Shown: positions 13,084-24,302 of the stretch, piece by piece
How positions within the stretch are numbered: position 1 is the stretch's first letter
Layout: the number at the start of each line of letters is the position of its first letter
Origin: Tigriopus japonicus
Taxonomy: Eukaryota; Arthropoda; Copepoda; Harpacticoida; Harpacticidae
Length of the DNA: 64,000 nt
Direction of reading: 5' to 3'
Assembly (NCBI GenBank): GCA_010645155.1
Contig: CM021317.1
Location: forward strand, 5,717,123-5,781,122
Program-made: the position numbers and the translations under genes
The notes under the pieces: model-generated
Databases searched by the model: none
The model's input: the letters and a program-made list of their open reading frames with translations, nothing else
What the model was told of the DNA's origin: nothing

Positions 13084-16000
13084 ATGGATGGCATGGAAGA
13101 ACTCGAATTCTTTTCGGACTCCAATAATCCGGTTCAAATTGACAACAAATCGTTGGTCGAATCAGCTATGATCATGACTAAACTTCAGCCAGGATCCTTC
13201 TCTGGCATCAAATATCGACACGTGGGCAAAAGTGGCCTAAAGATATCCAACATTGGACTGGGTGAGTAGGGGGATCTTAAGGCATCTGTATTGCCTTTTC
13301 GTGGCGAGATGATATTATATTTGTACATATCTTAATTATTGATCTTTTGTTAGGCTCGGCCAAGTTGTTTTCCTCGGAAAACCCTGAAATGGCTGAAGAT
13401 ATTATTGTGGCAGCATACGAAAATGGAATCAATTTCTTCGACATTTCGGATCCCTACCAACAGGAAAAGGCGGAAAAGGAATTTGGAAGCATTTTTCGGA
13501 AACGGAAATGGCCACGTAGACATTTCGTGGTGTGCACCAAGATCTTTTGGAACAAGTAAGAAAACGTTTGTTTTCTGTACAGGAAAACACACGAGTCAAG
13601 GCCTGTTTGTTTCAGATATGAGGAAGGTTGTTTGTCCAGAAAAGAAATCATCGAGTCTGTTCAAACGTCTTTGAACAATCTCCAACTGGATTATATCGAC
13701 TTGGTTTTGATCAACAAAACCGACCCAAATTGTCCGACGGAAGGTGAGAGATCGGTGCCACATCTCCAAGAGCTAGATCGGCCGATTTGGTAAGGAAGTA
13801 GTGAGTGACACGCCTTCTTAGTTCGCACACTTTATTACTTCCAGAATTGATTCGAGCTATGACGCACTTAATTGACCATGGGAAACTGATGTATTGGGGC
13901 ACGGCTCGTTGGAGTCAAGGCGAGATCTACGAAGCCATCATGGTAGCCAAAACCATGGGCTTGATTTGTCCCATCACCGAGATGTCGGAATACCATTGGT
14001 TTCACAGAGAAAAGGTCGAATTGTACATGGCCGAGTTGTACAATAAGACAGGTGAGTCAAGATGGATAGATGCTTGGTTGGTTGGTTGGATGGATGGATG
14101 GAGACCAACCAGACACCGATTGTCCGCTTTTCCGTCAATAAATGCCAATGGCATCATATGATTGAGATGGCTCTTTATACGTATTCCAGGATTCGGTCTG
14201 ATGACTTGGTCTCCAATCAGTTACGGGTTATGCTACAATCCCAAAAACAATGACGACAGCCAACTTATTGCCAAACTGCTCCTAAAAGTAAGAATCAGAG
14301 CGGACATTGACATGTTCATTGAGGTTTTCAAGACATGAACGAGATTGGCATCAATCTTTGGGTTGTCATGGAAAGGGAACCGTTTTCGAGGGTTAACAAT
14401 GAGTATTGAATCAATGTTAATGGGCATAAAATGTGTAAGATGAACATACATACTAGTATGAGAGAGTACATACTTCAATTAAGGTTGAGTCCGTCAAGAT
14501 TCAAGACTTATTTGGGCACTAAGTGAATGGATTGACTGAAATGGGGGCTAAGTTTTATGTTCCATTTTCTTCTCACAACCTCGTAACAGTGGTTGTAATT
14601 TGAACCTATAGTCAAAAGGGCCAAAAATTCAGAATCAAACAATCTTTTGTAAATCTAAACAGTAAAAAATTGATCACCGTAGAAATTTGAAATAGCTAAA
14701 CTTGAACAGGAGTTTCCGAGTAACTTTCATCACTCTAAATCCAAAACAACTTTGTTCAAGTTTTGAGTCAAATGAGTGCCATGCATTTGAAATATTCGTA
14801 GTTAGTTTTTGTATAAGTTTCTGTTTTATACTTTGACAAAGGCCAATCAAATGTGCTCATACATTTTACAGTCTATTACTTAATTGTTAGGAGAGTCAAC
14901 AAATGAAAACGAATCAATTCTGGAAGTAAACAGGGCGAACTAAGAATGCACCCAAATCTTGGATAATGCGATATTCTGTAAGATTCGTAATTTAAAAGAA
15001 ACTGTTCAACTAAATGCAAAAAAGTACATTTTTTCTGGTGAACTTATTGAAGGTAGTTTATCCGAGGACAATTCAATAACAACATTTAAAACTTGTTATT
15101 TAGAGGAAGCTCTGCCATATTTTCTTGGTAACGTTGTGAGACAGAAAATTCATTGCAGAGAACCCATAGTGCATCTTATTTCATATGAAAATGAATGCAA
15201 ATATTAAAAAATTGTACGTAGGTAGTGGTTCAAAAGAGCAGATCACATCTAAATTTTATTCTTGTAAGTCATCTCTCAAAGCAGTTGTAGGTTTCCTTGG
15301 TTCAATCAATTATATGATTCCAGATAGATTTGGATCACTTTGTCCTTCAAACCGATGTATTTTTGGGAAACCACTGAATTTCACTGGACTGGGAGGCTAA
15401 CGAAAAGAATCATGATTTCTATTTGGAACAATTCAATTAAGCTCTTCTGCAAATGAGACCTTGTCTATGTTGACAAGAATACGTATTTCAATTTTCAGCT
15501 CAATCGAATATCGGAGTCAAAAACTATACTCTGTCAAAGTTCATTGCTAATCCTTCCGAGAATTAATGAAGTGGCCCTTTTCTGGCAATTGCTTTACCAC
15601 AAAAGGGCGAGTTCATTCATTCTATGCTCTCTTCAGGACATAAGTTTGAGGGGGCATAACTTTACACTCCGCCCTTCCATTGAGCTGAAAATTGAAATAC
15701 GTCGTTAACAAGCAAGGTCTCGTTTGCAGAAGTAAGCAATTGAATTAATCCTTATGGAAATTATAATTCTCGCCGTTAAGTCCTACTTCAGAAATTTGGT
15801 GCTTCTTGAATGTCAAATACTGGCACGACTGACAATCGTTGCAGAATCTATTATAAACAAAGTCTTCCAATCATTCTAAAACTTATAACGCTAGCAGCAG
15901 AAAAAATTTCGACGTTGTTGGCGTCTCTACGTTTCGTTTTGCCTTCAATTTGAGTATAAATAAAATGAGCGTTATTTGCATTAAAGATTAGAGCAATGTA

Positions 16001-18051
16001 CTATCTTATTTTGCGCTTAGGGGTAGTCCAGAGTGAAGACCTCGAAAACTTGAAACAGTTGATGTTGAGGGCGTTACGGTGGCGATTTGCAGAACATTCC
16101 ATTTCTAACCTTTTTCTAAATTTGCCAAATCTTTATTTTAGACCCATTTCCATCAAGGAAAATTAGGCCTTGAACCAATTGCTGAGACCCATTCCAATTC
16201 CGAAGCCATGACCAAAATCAAGCAATTATCGGCTGTGGCCGAGAACTTGGGTTGCACCCTGAACCAATTGGCCATTGCCTGGAACTTGAGGAACCAAACG
16301 TCACAGAGCTTGGTGGTCAGTGCCGTGACCATTGAACAATTCTGGGACATCATACAAAGTTTAACGGTTAGTCTTTTTCACTCGATTCCTTATTTTGACA
16401 ATTGCTCTGTAAGCGCACAATCAAAAAGTGCGCCATCTATTTTTTTCTGGTGAAATTGGCTTGCCTATTTCATCATTGGACAAACTGAAGTAACTTGGAA
16501 ATCCAAATGGGATTTCAAATGGTCCTACAGTGTTTTCTAGCTGAAACAATGGCCAAGTTCCATTGAAGATTGGCTTGAAAAGTTCGAAGTTTGGCAAAAA
16601 TAAGTGACTAATAGTCATGATTCAGCTGAAAACAGTTAGTTCCATCTTGAGTGCCACCATTGACTTTGAGCTCAGTTTGTTCAAAACTGATATCTGATCT
16701 TTGTTCCCTTCAAATCAATGCATCTCACGGAATCGGCGAGCCCTTTGCTACAAGAAAGAACTAGATGGTGCACTTTATGTCCATACAGTCGAATCTCATT
16801 TTTAACGACTTTTCTGTCAGCGGAAAAAATGTTCCTTACATTTATATCGAGATTTTTCTTATATTGAGACGCAAGAAATTTGGTTCAAGAAACGATAAAA
16901 AATACAGGAAACTACTGGAGGAGTTTACATTTCCTTTATATAACCTTATAAGCTTACTTTTATTACAAAAAAATCTGACAATGACTCAAAAACTTAGCTT
17001 TTAAAAAATAGTCATTAAAACACACAAATTGCATTACAAGATTTATGTCTCCATTACAAAGCTTAAGAACTTGTTTCAATTTCAGTTTGACAGAAAAAAT
17101 GTAAGAAATAAGTACAATTTTGCCTTACATTATAAAACCTGTACGGGGACAAACAACTTTTTCAAAAATTTGAGCCTTCCAGGCTTTTATTCTCATTCAT
17201 CATTTCATTTTCATTTCATTCGTTCTCAGTTTGACCTTAATTACCTCAAATTTGAGAGACTTTCTTGGGTTGACAAGACACTTCCTCGGGTTGCATACTT
17301 TTCACTTGGTTTCGCTTTGGCAGACACAAATATTTGTTTCACTCTCAAACATTGCAAATTTGTTGGGGAAACTAATATATGCTTCTATTATTTTTTTAAA
17401 ATTGTCGATAAATATTTTTTTTAAACTTAAAATAGTCTTTAAAATAGTTCTTGTTGAGTGGTATTTTGGACAATTTTAGTGATTCTAGGGTTCAAAATGC
17501 AATTTTTCATTCTTCTGACTCGAACTTGAAAAATGTAAGGCGCAAGAGCCCAAAAAACTGCGCAAAGGGGACCCCCAAAAGCGCAAGATTTGCGTAAAAG
17601 TGCAAGATATGGAAGCACTGCATCGATCCTCTTTAGAAATGCTTCGGTTTTTTTGTGCTGTGGCCAATTCAAGCAAGAAAAGTTGGCCAAAAACTTTGAT
17701 AATGTTTCTAATATCGAGATTGAGGAAAAATGGAAAATTTCTTTTATCGAGACTTCTTATGTAGTAAAATTTTGGTCAGCGCGGAAAAGTTGCTTATATC
17801 GCGAAAATTGCTTAAACTGAGATTGCTTATATCGAGATTCGACTGTACTCTGTTAATTACAGTGCACTAGTCTTCGTTAACAATTCGTTGAGGTTAACAA
17901 CCAGTGTATTCTTTTGCAGTTTGTTCCTAAGATCACGCATCATGTCAATGAGGATTTAGACAAAATCCTCGGGAACAAGCCTTCAAGACCACCAATGGTG
18001 TCCACATTGCAACAACGATGGCAAACCACGGGTGGATTACCACCATGTTAA
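13084..18051 (+). CDS. Voltage-gated K+ channel beta subunit-like aldo-keto reductase
   Basis: Seven exons: 13084-13261, 13354-13555, 13616-13743, 13845-14051, 14190-14287, 16142-16366, 17920-18051. They total 1170 nt (389 aa) with consistent phases and GT-AG borders. The start ATG has an in-frame stop just upstream (13057). Kv-beta subunits are cytosolic NADPH-binding AKR-fold proteins that bind Shaker-type channels; the Drosophila relative is Hyperkinetic. Family blocks in order: KYRHVGKSGLKIS, NGINFFDISDPY (AKR Asp and Tyr), CTKIFWNK (catalytic-type Lys), GCLSRKEIIESVQTSL, DYIDLVLINKTDPN, RAMTHLIDHGKLMYWGTARW, EYHWFHREKVE, MTWSPISYG, LGCTLNQLAIAWNLRN and DKILGNKP near the C-terminus. The long loop before the last cofactor-binding block is shorter than in vertebrate Kv-beta, and overall divergence is marked, so it may be a paralogue rather than the Hyperkinetic orthologue. 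Introns 5 and 6 carry mobile elements. Confidence 0.93.
15425..15757. mobile_element. Imperfect palindromic (hairpin) element in Kv-beta intron 5
   Basis: About 330 bp folds on itself around 15591, where CCCTTTTCTGG pairs with CCACAAAAGGG across a short loop. Outer arms match as well: the CTCTTCTGCAAATGAGACC region near 15441 is the reverse complement, with a few changes, of the stretch near 15715-15735, and the TTTCAATTTTCAGCTCAAT segments also pair. It has no coding capacity. It is best read as a MITE or foldback element; target duplication was not resolved. Confidence 0.75.
16786..17845. mobile_element. Non-autonomous pogo/Tigger-like DNA transposon, copy 1
   Basis: 1060 bp in Kv-beta intron 6. 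Both ends carry the inverted terminal sequence CAGTCGAATCTC, each flanked by TA (16784-16785 and 17846-17847), the target duplication of Tc1/mariner/pogo elements. Right-end subterminal DNA repeats the phrase CGATATAAG several times, as in Tigger/pogo ends. No intact transposase is visible. A second copy in opposite orientation begins at 19570. Confidence 0.8.
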
Positions 18052-18162
18052 CGATCTCATCTCTTTTCCTGTTCTTCTGTCATTCTTGTCATCTTTCAGA
18101 TCTACCAATTTATTAAACGTTTGGCTTTGGCTGAACCTATGATGTTCTCAGTTCTCAAAGTG

Positions 18163-18168
18163 AATAAA
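18163..18168 (+). other. Polyadenylation signal, Kv-beta gene
   Basis: AATAAA 112 bp after the stop codon and upstream of the next gene's ATG at 18301. Confidence 0.5.
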
Positions 18169-18300
18169 TACCAGTCATTTCTTGCCTCCCCAAAGCTTTC
18201 TCAATCGATCTCGGGCGCGAACCAGTATTGAAGTAAGGGTGCACAGGGAGTTAAACCGTTGAGGCTCGATTTTTTTGCACAGTTGATTGCCAAGTTCACA

Positions 18301-21300
18301 ATGCACGTAGCAAGCTCCACTTTATATTTGGCGTCGATTGCTTTGCTTCTGGCTATCCTTCCGAAACCTGGACTTGCAAAGGTAATGTCTCAATATACAC
18401 TTTACAAGGGGTAAAGTGACCTGAATGTTGGTCAACAAAGCCTGTTTAGCAAAATTCTGCTTAAGCTGTGCAATGTATTTTGTTTGTTCTTCAACAAAGA
18501 ATTCAAAATGAAAACTTATATGCCTAACAATGTCTTGGAGAAAACTTTTTAACCAATGAGAAAAGGAAAGAAAAGAAATGCAAAAAGACAAGACAATTTC
18601 TTTGCATGAGAAAAAATCATTACATGTTGAAAGTAAAAATGATTTTTACAATCCATTTGTTCTTCCCTTGACTCATTGTAGCAAAACAAGAGAAAGTTCT
18701 CACTAAAGAAACAGAGTTTTCCAAATGGGTATCAAAAATAGTGGAAACCGGCGAGCTCGAATGTTCAAAGAAAAAAGTACACTTTTTTAGGCTTTATTAG
18801 TGTATGACCTGACCTTATTGATCATCGATTGGAAAACTAGATTAAACCTTTAAGGTGTCCATTGTTTCTAACACTCTGGGAGGGAAATTTCACATGAACT
18901 TGAAACAGAAATTTTGTTGAAAAATTCTCCCATACCCTTGTGTAAAATAACTGCAATTATTGATGAGATCACATCATCACATCATCAACAACCGTCAGTT
19001 CAAAATTAATAATCTGAAGTGTGTCTTTCTCAAAAGCCTATCCAAACATATTTTTACTAGAGCTCTATCTAATATAGAGCTCTAATTTTTACCCTCTTCT
19101 CCACTTGCCTTGCATTTTACCGAGTCAAAGAAAGCCACCTTTTCGAAGCTTGAAGAAAAATGAAAATACAAGATTGAATATGTTTCCGTCAAGAAATCCG
19201 ACGCAAAGTTTACAATCAGCTCCGATTGAACCTGGTAACTTTACCGCCATTTTGTACGACACTAGCTTCTTTTCGTCAGTAGTCTCAGTTACACCTTTAC
19301 TAATTTGATTGGAAAGGGTAAATGATCAATCCGAACTAAAAGTTTATTGTGAATAATTTTAATAGTTGGAAAATGCTCATGAAGCCAAACGGATTGATCA
19401 CCTGCTGAAGTGTAAGTTGTCGACTTCAAGTTGTTGATAAAATTGGACCCTTTCTTCTAGTTTATCTGGAGTTCATCGCCAAATTGTAGTAAAGATGGAA
19501 ACCTTTCTTTTCTGAGGTCAATTCTGTTCATTAAATCTTCTCAGCTTTTTAATTGTCAGAAAAGAGATACAGTCAAATCTCGATATAATCAATCTCAGTT
19601 TCAGCAATTTTCGCGATATAAGCAACATTTCCGCGCAAACCAAAATTTTACTACATAAGAATTCTCGATATAAGAAATTTTCCATTTTTTCTCAATCTCG
19701 ATATAAGAAACATTCTCAAAGTTTTGGCATACTTATCTTGCTTTAATTGGTCCAGCACAAAACGACATAAAAAACAACGAATTATTTCCAAAAGGATCGA
19801 TGCAGTGCTTCCATATCTTGCGCTTTTGCGCAATTTTTGCCCTTTTTGGGGTACCCTTTGCGCACTATTTGGCTCTCGGGCCTTGCACTTTTCAAGTTCG
19901 AGTCAAAAGAACGAAAAATTACGTTTTGAACGCTTAAATCAATAAAAATTGTCCAAAATGCCACCCAACAAGAACTACTTTAAAGATATTAAGTTTGAAA
20001 ATATAATTTATCGACAATTATACAAAATACTATGAGCAGAAGTTACTTTTACCAACAAATGTGCAATGCTTGGGAGTGAGACACATTTCTGTGTCTACGA
20101 AAGCAAAACCTAATGGAAAATAAGCAACCCAAGGAAGTGTCTTGTCAACCCAAGAAAGTCCCTCAAATTTGAGNNNNNNNNNNNNNNNNNNNNNNNNNNN
20201 NNNNNNNNNNNNNNNNNNNNNNNNNNNNNNNNNNNNNNNNNNNNNNNNNNNNNNNNNNNNNNNNNNNNNNNNNNNNNNNNNNNNNNNNNNNNNNNNNNNN
20301 NNNNNNNNNNNNNNNNNNNNNNNNNNNNNNNNNNNNNNNNNNNNNNNNNNNNNNNNNNNNNNNNNNNNNNNNNNNNNNNNNNNNNNNNNNNNNNNNNNNN
20401 NNNNNNNNNNNNNNNNNNNNNNNNNNNNNNNNNNCGAAAACGAAAGAAAAATCGTCTTTTTTTGTGGGGGGGGGATTTTTTAATACCGTTACAAGGAATG
20501 GGATTCCCTGTAAAGAGAGTCAATGATTAACATAGTTCATAAAATTACCGTTTATATGAAATTTGATCTACCAATGAGTTACTGTTGGCAGATCTAAACA
20601 ACCCTTGAATAGTGGGTTGGTCAGGAATAGTGTTTAAAATTTGTCCAATCCTGCTTTAAGTGTTGTTAGAGGATCAGCTCCTACATATTCCCGACGAAGA
20701 CTAATGGGTAATAAATTGGACAATGAAGGAGCCCGATAAAGAAGAGAGGAGGACTTCATTGTTCGAACTAGCCTTGATTCATTAGGACTTGGAGGTGCTC
20801 TCAGAACGCACCTAAAACCTCTACGATCGCTATAACTGATCTCAAAGCCTGGGTTAGGACAGAGCCCATGAATGCTCTTGAAAACATACAATATCAGATA
20901 CCTTTCATACCTTCTCTGAGTAATGTACAGCCCTTAGTTTTGGAGCCTTTCCCAATACGAGAGCTCTCTCATTCCTGTGATTTTCCTAGTGAAACATCTT
21001 TGGACCTGCTCGACCTTTTACAAACCTGCTGAACTCATTGGAGCCCAAATGGGGGAAGCATATTCAAGATGCAGTTGAACTATCGACTTGTACAGATCGT
21101 AATACTATTTCTAGACTTGAAAGTGCGATAGATCCAGCCGCACGTTTGAAATGCCTTCCCCATTTTCAACTGGACATGCTCATCAAACTTTCCATCATCT
21201 TGGATGACAACTCCTAAATGCCTCATGGACGATACCTACTCAATATCACAACCCCCATTGTCTTTTGGACGATTGTAGGTGCAAATGTTCGATCGGAAGA

Positions 21301-22468
21301 GCGCGCTATGCTCTATGCTCTACGCTTCAAATTACTCTAAATGCAACAAGTTTCAGTCGATCAAGTTGAAATTAAACATGTGAGCTTTACATTACCAGCC
21401 GGACAACTGGTTTAACTAGATTTTGCTCTGTCTAACACAGAATTCCAAAGAAGGATTTTGCCAGTAGCCGAGGCACCCAGGTATTTAGTGATCCTTGGAT
21501 CTGGTGCAGACCGGCGACCTAAAAGTTACTTATTTTACTGATTTTTGTCTCTACTTCATTTATTCTCTATACTTTACTATATTATATTATACTCTATACT
21601 ATAGAGTCCTTTAAGCGCAACCAGTGAAATGGAAAACACGTGCAACCTTTGAGCTTTAATACGCACAATTTTTGTTCTTACGTGTCCAATATATATTGAG
21701 AAGTTCGAAAATATGTCAAACGTTGTTGTCAGGGTGCAATATTAGGAGCTGTATTGCTAAGGTGACCTCCCAGTCTTATGTACTGTGACCTCCCAATCAG
21801 CTGCTCGTTAAAGGACCCAATACTTTAGTCTTCTATTTATTTCCTAAGTCTTTATTTTCTTAAATTTTGATTTGTCTAAATATAGAGATACAAATTCTGA
21901 CAATGTCATAACTCTTGATAATGCTAATGGTTGCAAGGATCAAAGGAGGTACAAAAATTAATACGTGACTATGTAATTTCGGCGAAAAAATTTCCGATTG
22001 GAGAAAAGCCGCACCAAGCCGAGTTCAGATTTACTGGAAAAGTTTCAATTTCACCTTCAAGTTAAGATTTTTTATCCTAATCTTAAGTTACATATCATTA
22101 GAGTCTTCACCATTTTCGTCGGATTACCCGAACTCAAAACCCATTTTTCAATTAAGTTTTATCTTTTTTCATTGTTTTATCATCTTTTCTCATTATTTAG
22201 TGCTGCGGAGAGGGTTTACGCCAGATCAATGAAGTCAGCCTTTGTAACGGTAAGTGGACTCTGTTGCGAAAATCCCAAGCATCTTAGTAAAAAATTGAAT
22301 CTCGCTGATTTAGGTCCCTGCTGTCCGGAATTGGAGGAAATTCGAGAGCAACCCCGGTTCCTTCCTCACGGAATAGTTTATTGTCAACGACCTCAGTACA
22401 AGATTCGACCCATGCTGATCAAACCCACCGTTTGGAGACCCAATCAGAGACCGCCTCAACCATGGTAG
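18301..22468 (+). CDS. Small secreted cysteine-rich protein, unrecognised family
   Basis: Proposed exons 18301-18381, 22201-22249 and 22314-22468 (285 nt, 94 aa) with matching phases. Exon 1 is a clean signal peptide: about 27 residues, hydrophobic core LYLASIALLLAILP, then GLAK. The mature part has six cysteines in the order CC-x12-C-x3-CC-x19-C, followed by a basic, Pro-rich tail ending RPPQPW. Exon 1 to exon 2 spans a 3.8 kb intron with transposon DNA and an assembly gap, so that join rests on phase and on the fit of signal peptide to cysteine domain. The 64-bp intron between exons 2 and 3 has GTAAGT and TTTAG borders, but another frame also reads through it. I do not recognise the family. 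A secreted peptide or extracellular cuticle-type role is possible but unsupported. Confidence 0.55.
19570..20173. mobile_element. Pogo/Tigger-like transposon, copy 2, truncated by assembly gap
   Basis: Starts with CAGTCAAATCTCGATATAA directly after a TA and runs into the N gap. It is closely related to the reverse complement of copy 1 (16786-17845), including the stretches around 19800-19990 and 20040-20173. No functional frame is seen. The far end is either in the gap or lost. Confidence 0.75.
20174..20434. other. Assembly gap (261 N)
   Basis: A run of unknown bases. Frames reported across it are meaningless. It separates pogo/Tigger copy 2 from a non-LTR retrotransposon 3' end. Confidence 1.
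20464..21300 (-). mobile_element. Non-LTR retrotransposon 3' end (RT C-terminal region), dead
   Basis: On the minus strand the translation has the usual end of a CR1/L2-like reverse transcriptase: broken frames resembling a GMRELSYWERLQKL block, then YVFKSIHGLCPNPGFEIS and SLSNLLPISLRREYVGADPL. The 3' end has a GGAATGGGATTCC hairpin followed by a G-tract on the plus strand (about 20464-20475). Frames are interrupted. Related copies lie at 38190-39418 and 56638-56868. The clade call is by eye. Confidence 0.65.
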
Positions 22469-22602
22469 ACCCTTGTGGGTTGACATATGTTAAAATGGAT
22501 GAAATTAAATGGGAATTGGTTTAAAACAATGAAGTTTATTTTTCTTTTTCAAACATGAATGGCCAAAAAGTTTGTTGAATTGGCTGAAGATCTTGCTTCT
22601 CA

Positions 22603-22608
22603 AATAAA
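22603..22608 (+). other. Polyadenylation signal, secreted-peptide gene
   Basis: AATAAA 135 bp after the stop of the cysteine-rich gene. Confidence 0.45.
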
Positions 22609-23204
22609 TACAGAACGTGGATTTTTGATGGAAAACATAATTGGTTGTTGGGCTCATCATCCAGTTCCACAATGAAAGAATAGCATCAATATTGAAGTAT
22701 TAATAAATTGTTGTTCTTGAAGTTGTTGACCCTGCCCAAAAAATGGAGTTGTAAATCGAGTAGTTTGATAGAGCAGCAGGTAATAGCAACCTTGGAAGAA
22801 GACAATGATGTAGATGGAGAGGGTGTTCTGGGTATTGTTTTTGTTGATGATAACGATAACGATGATGTTGTTGGTAGTGGCGGGAGTTTTTTGTTGTTGT
22901 TTTAGGTCTGGGTGGTAATTGGATGATGGCCTTTATGATTTCATCAAGGAGGAGGAGGGTAGGAGGAGGGTTGATGTGATGTTTTTATACGAGATTGCTG
23001 TTTGAAATTGTTCTTTTTTTTTAATGAGTAAAGGCCCAACCCTGGGAAATGGCAACAATGATGGATCAGATCTTCAAATGTAGAATAATGTACGCTATTT
23101 TACCCTCTCCACTGGCTACTCATGGTTCATGTTTTTGGGGGGCGGTTGTTCTTTTTTCTTTTCTTCTTCTTCTGTACATGATGGAGAGGTAAATGTAGAG
23201 AGAA

Positions 23205-24302
23205 TTATTCGGATCCGGCAGGAGGAGCACCACTGCCACCACGGGGGCCGCCCCGAGGTCCGCCTCGAGGGCCTCCACGACCCCCACCACGTCCTCCGAC
23301 AGGCCCACCTCGGCTAGCACCTCGGCTTCCACGGAAAGGGGGTCCCCCTCGTCCGCCACCACGCATGCCTCCACCTCCTCTGTAAGGAGCTCCACCCATG
23401 CCACGGCCTCGAGAGCCTCGGAAACCACCGCCACTCCCACCTCGGAATCCGCGACCTCCTCGGCCACCGCGACCGCCGCGTCCTCCGTTCATACCTCCAT
23501 CTTCGGCCATTTCCTATTTAGATTAAGTGTTAGTGTTGGACTTTCAGATCCAAGATGAGTTTATTTTCGCGGATCTTACCCCTTCTTCGGCCTCTTCGTG
23601 GTGACCGCCCGGTTTACCGTTACCTCGGCGACGCTGGATGCGTTCCGGGAACCTGCGTGGGCGTCGGGGGCCACCATCGCCACCTTCGTGGGCTTCTTCA
23701 CCTTCGCCTTGGTCTTCTTCGTCCTCGTCGCCGGAGCGACCTCCTCCGCGACCACCGCCTCCTCGGAAGAATCCTCGCCCTCGCCGACGGAATCCTCCGC
23801 GTTTGCGGTCAGCCGCGTAAGGCGACCCTTTGACGGGTGCACCTTCGGGTCCGGACACGTTGAAGGCCTCATTGCCCTTCTCGCCCACCACCACATCGAA
23901 CTCGACGAGTTCGCCGTCGCCCACGCTGCGCACGGCCTTCTTGGGATTGTTCTTGAGGATGGCGGTTTGATGGACGAACACATCCTCTTTGGTGTCGCTC
24001 CGGTTGATGAATCCGTAGCCCGACTTGACGTTGAACCACTTGACAGTGCCCGAGACCTTGGAGGCCACCACCTCCTTGGGCAGCTCGTCTTTGGCGGGAC
24101 CCTCGTTGCCGCTGACACTGCCACTGGCGCTGCCATTATCCGGGGAGAGATCGTCGTTGTTGTTGTTGTTCATGCCGGCAGCATTGTTGTTGTTATTGGC
24201 CACGGCCGTGTTGGACGAGGCTGGCGTCGCGGTTGAGCCACCCGTGGATGCGGCGTTGGCGGGGGTTTCCACGACAGTGGCGGACACGGCGGCTTCGCTC
24301 AT
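23205..24302 (-). CDS. Y-box / cold-shock domain RNA-binding protein
   Basis: Two exons on the minus strand: 24302-23580 and 23513-23205 (1032 nt, 343 aa), joined at phase 0 across a 66-bp intron. Y-box proteins bind single-stranded nucleic acid and package mRNA in cytoplasmic mRNPs, with some nuclear roles. The N-terminus is Ala/Thr/Asn-rich. The cold-shock domain (about residues 81-160) contains [20 protein letters not shown] (RNP1) and [10 protein letters not shown] (RNP2) and ends [15 protein letters not shown]. Charged Arg/Glu islands follow, as in YBX1-type tails. Exon 2 encodes a Gly/Arg (RGG/RG) region with repeated GGRGGPRGG units. Nothing is broken, and the family call is firm. The gene converges on the cysteine-rich gene. 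Confidence 0.95.

Noticed and set aside
14959..15207. 82-aa frame in Kv-beta intron 5
   Set aside because: No recognisable family, within an intron; possibly an old transposon scrap but not supportable.
17590..17820. 76-aa frame, with a similar 60-aa frame at 19651-19833
   Set aside because: Both are the same stretch of the two pogo/Tigger-like copies, with no transposase motif, so shared text reflects repeat homology.
19060..19086. Short hairpin around AGAGCTCTAT
   Set aside because: Only about 10 bp per arm, common by chance in AT-rich DNA.
20110..20523. Frames spanning the N gap
   Set aside because: Mostly unknown bases.
23576..24236. 186- and 212-aa frames overlapping the Y-box exon
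   Set aside because: Shadows of a GC-rich coding exon with no motifs of their own.
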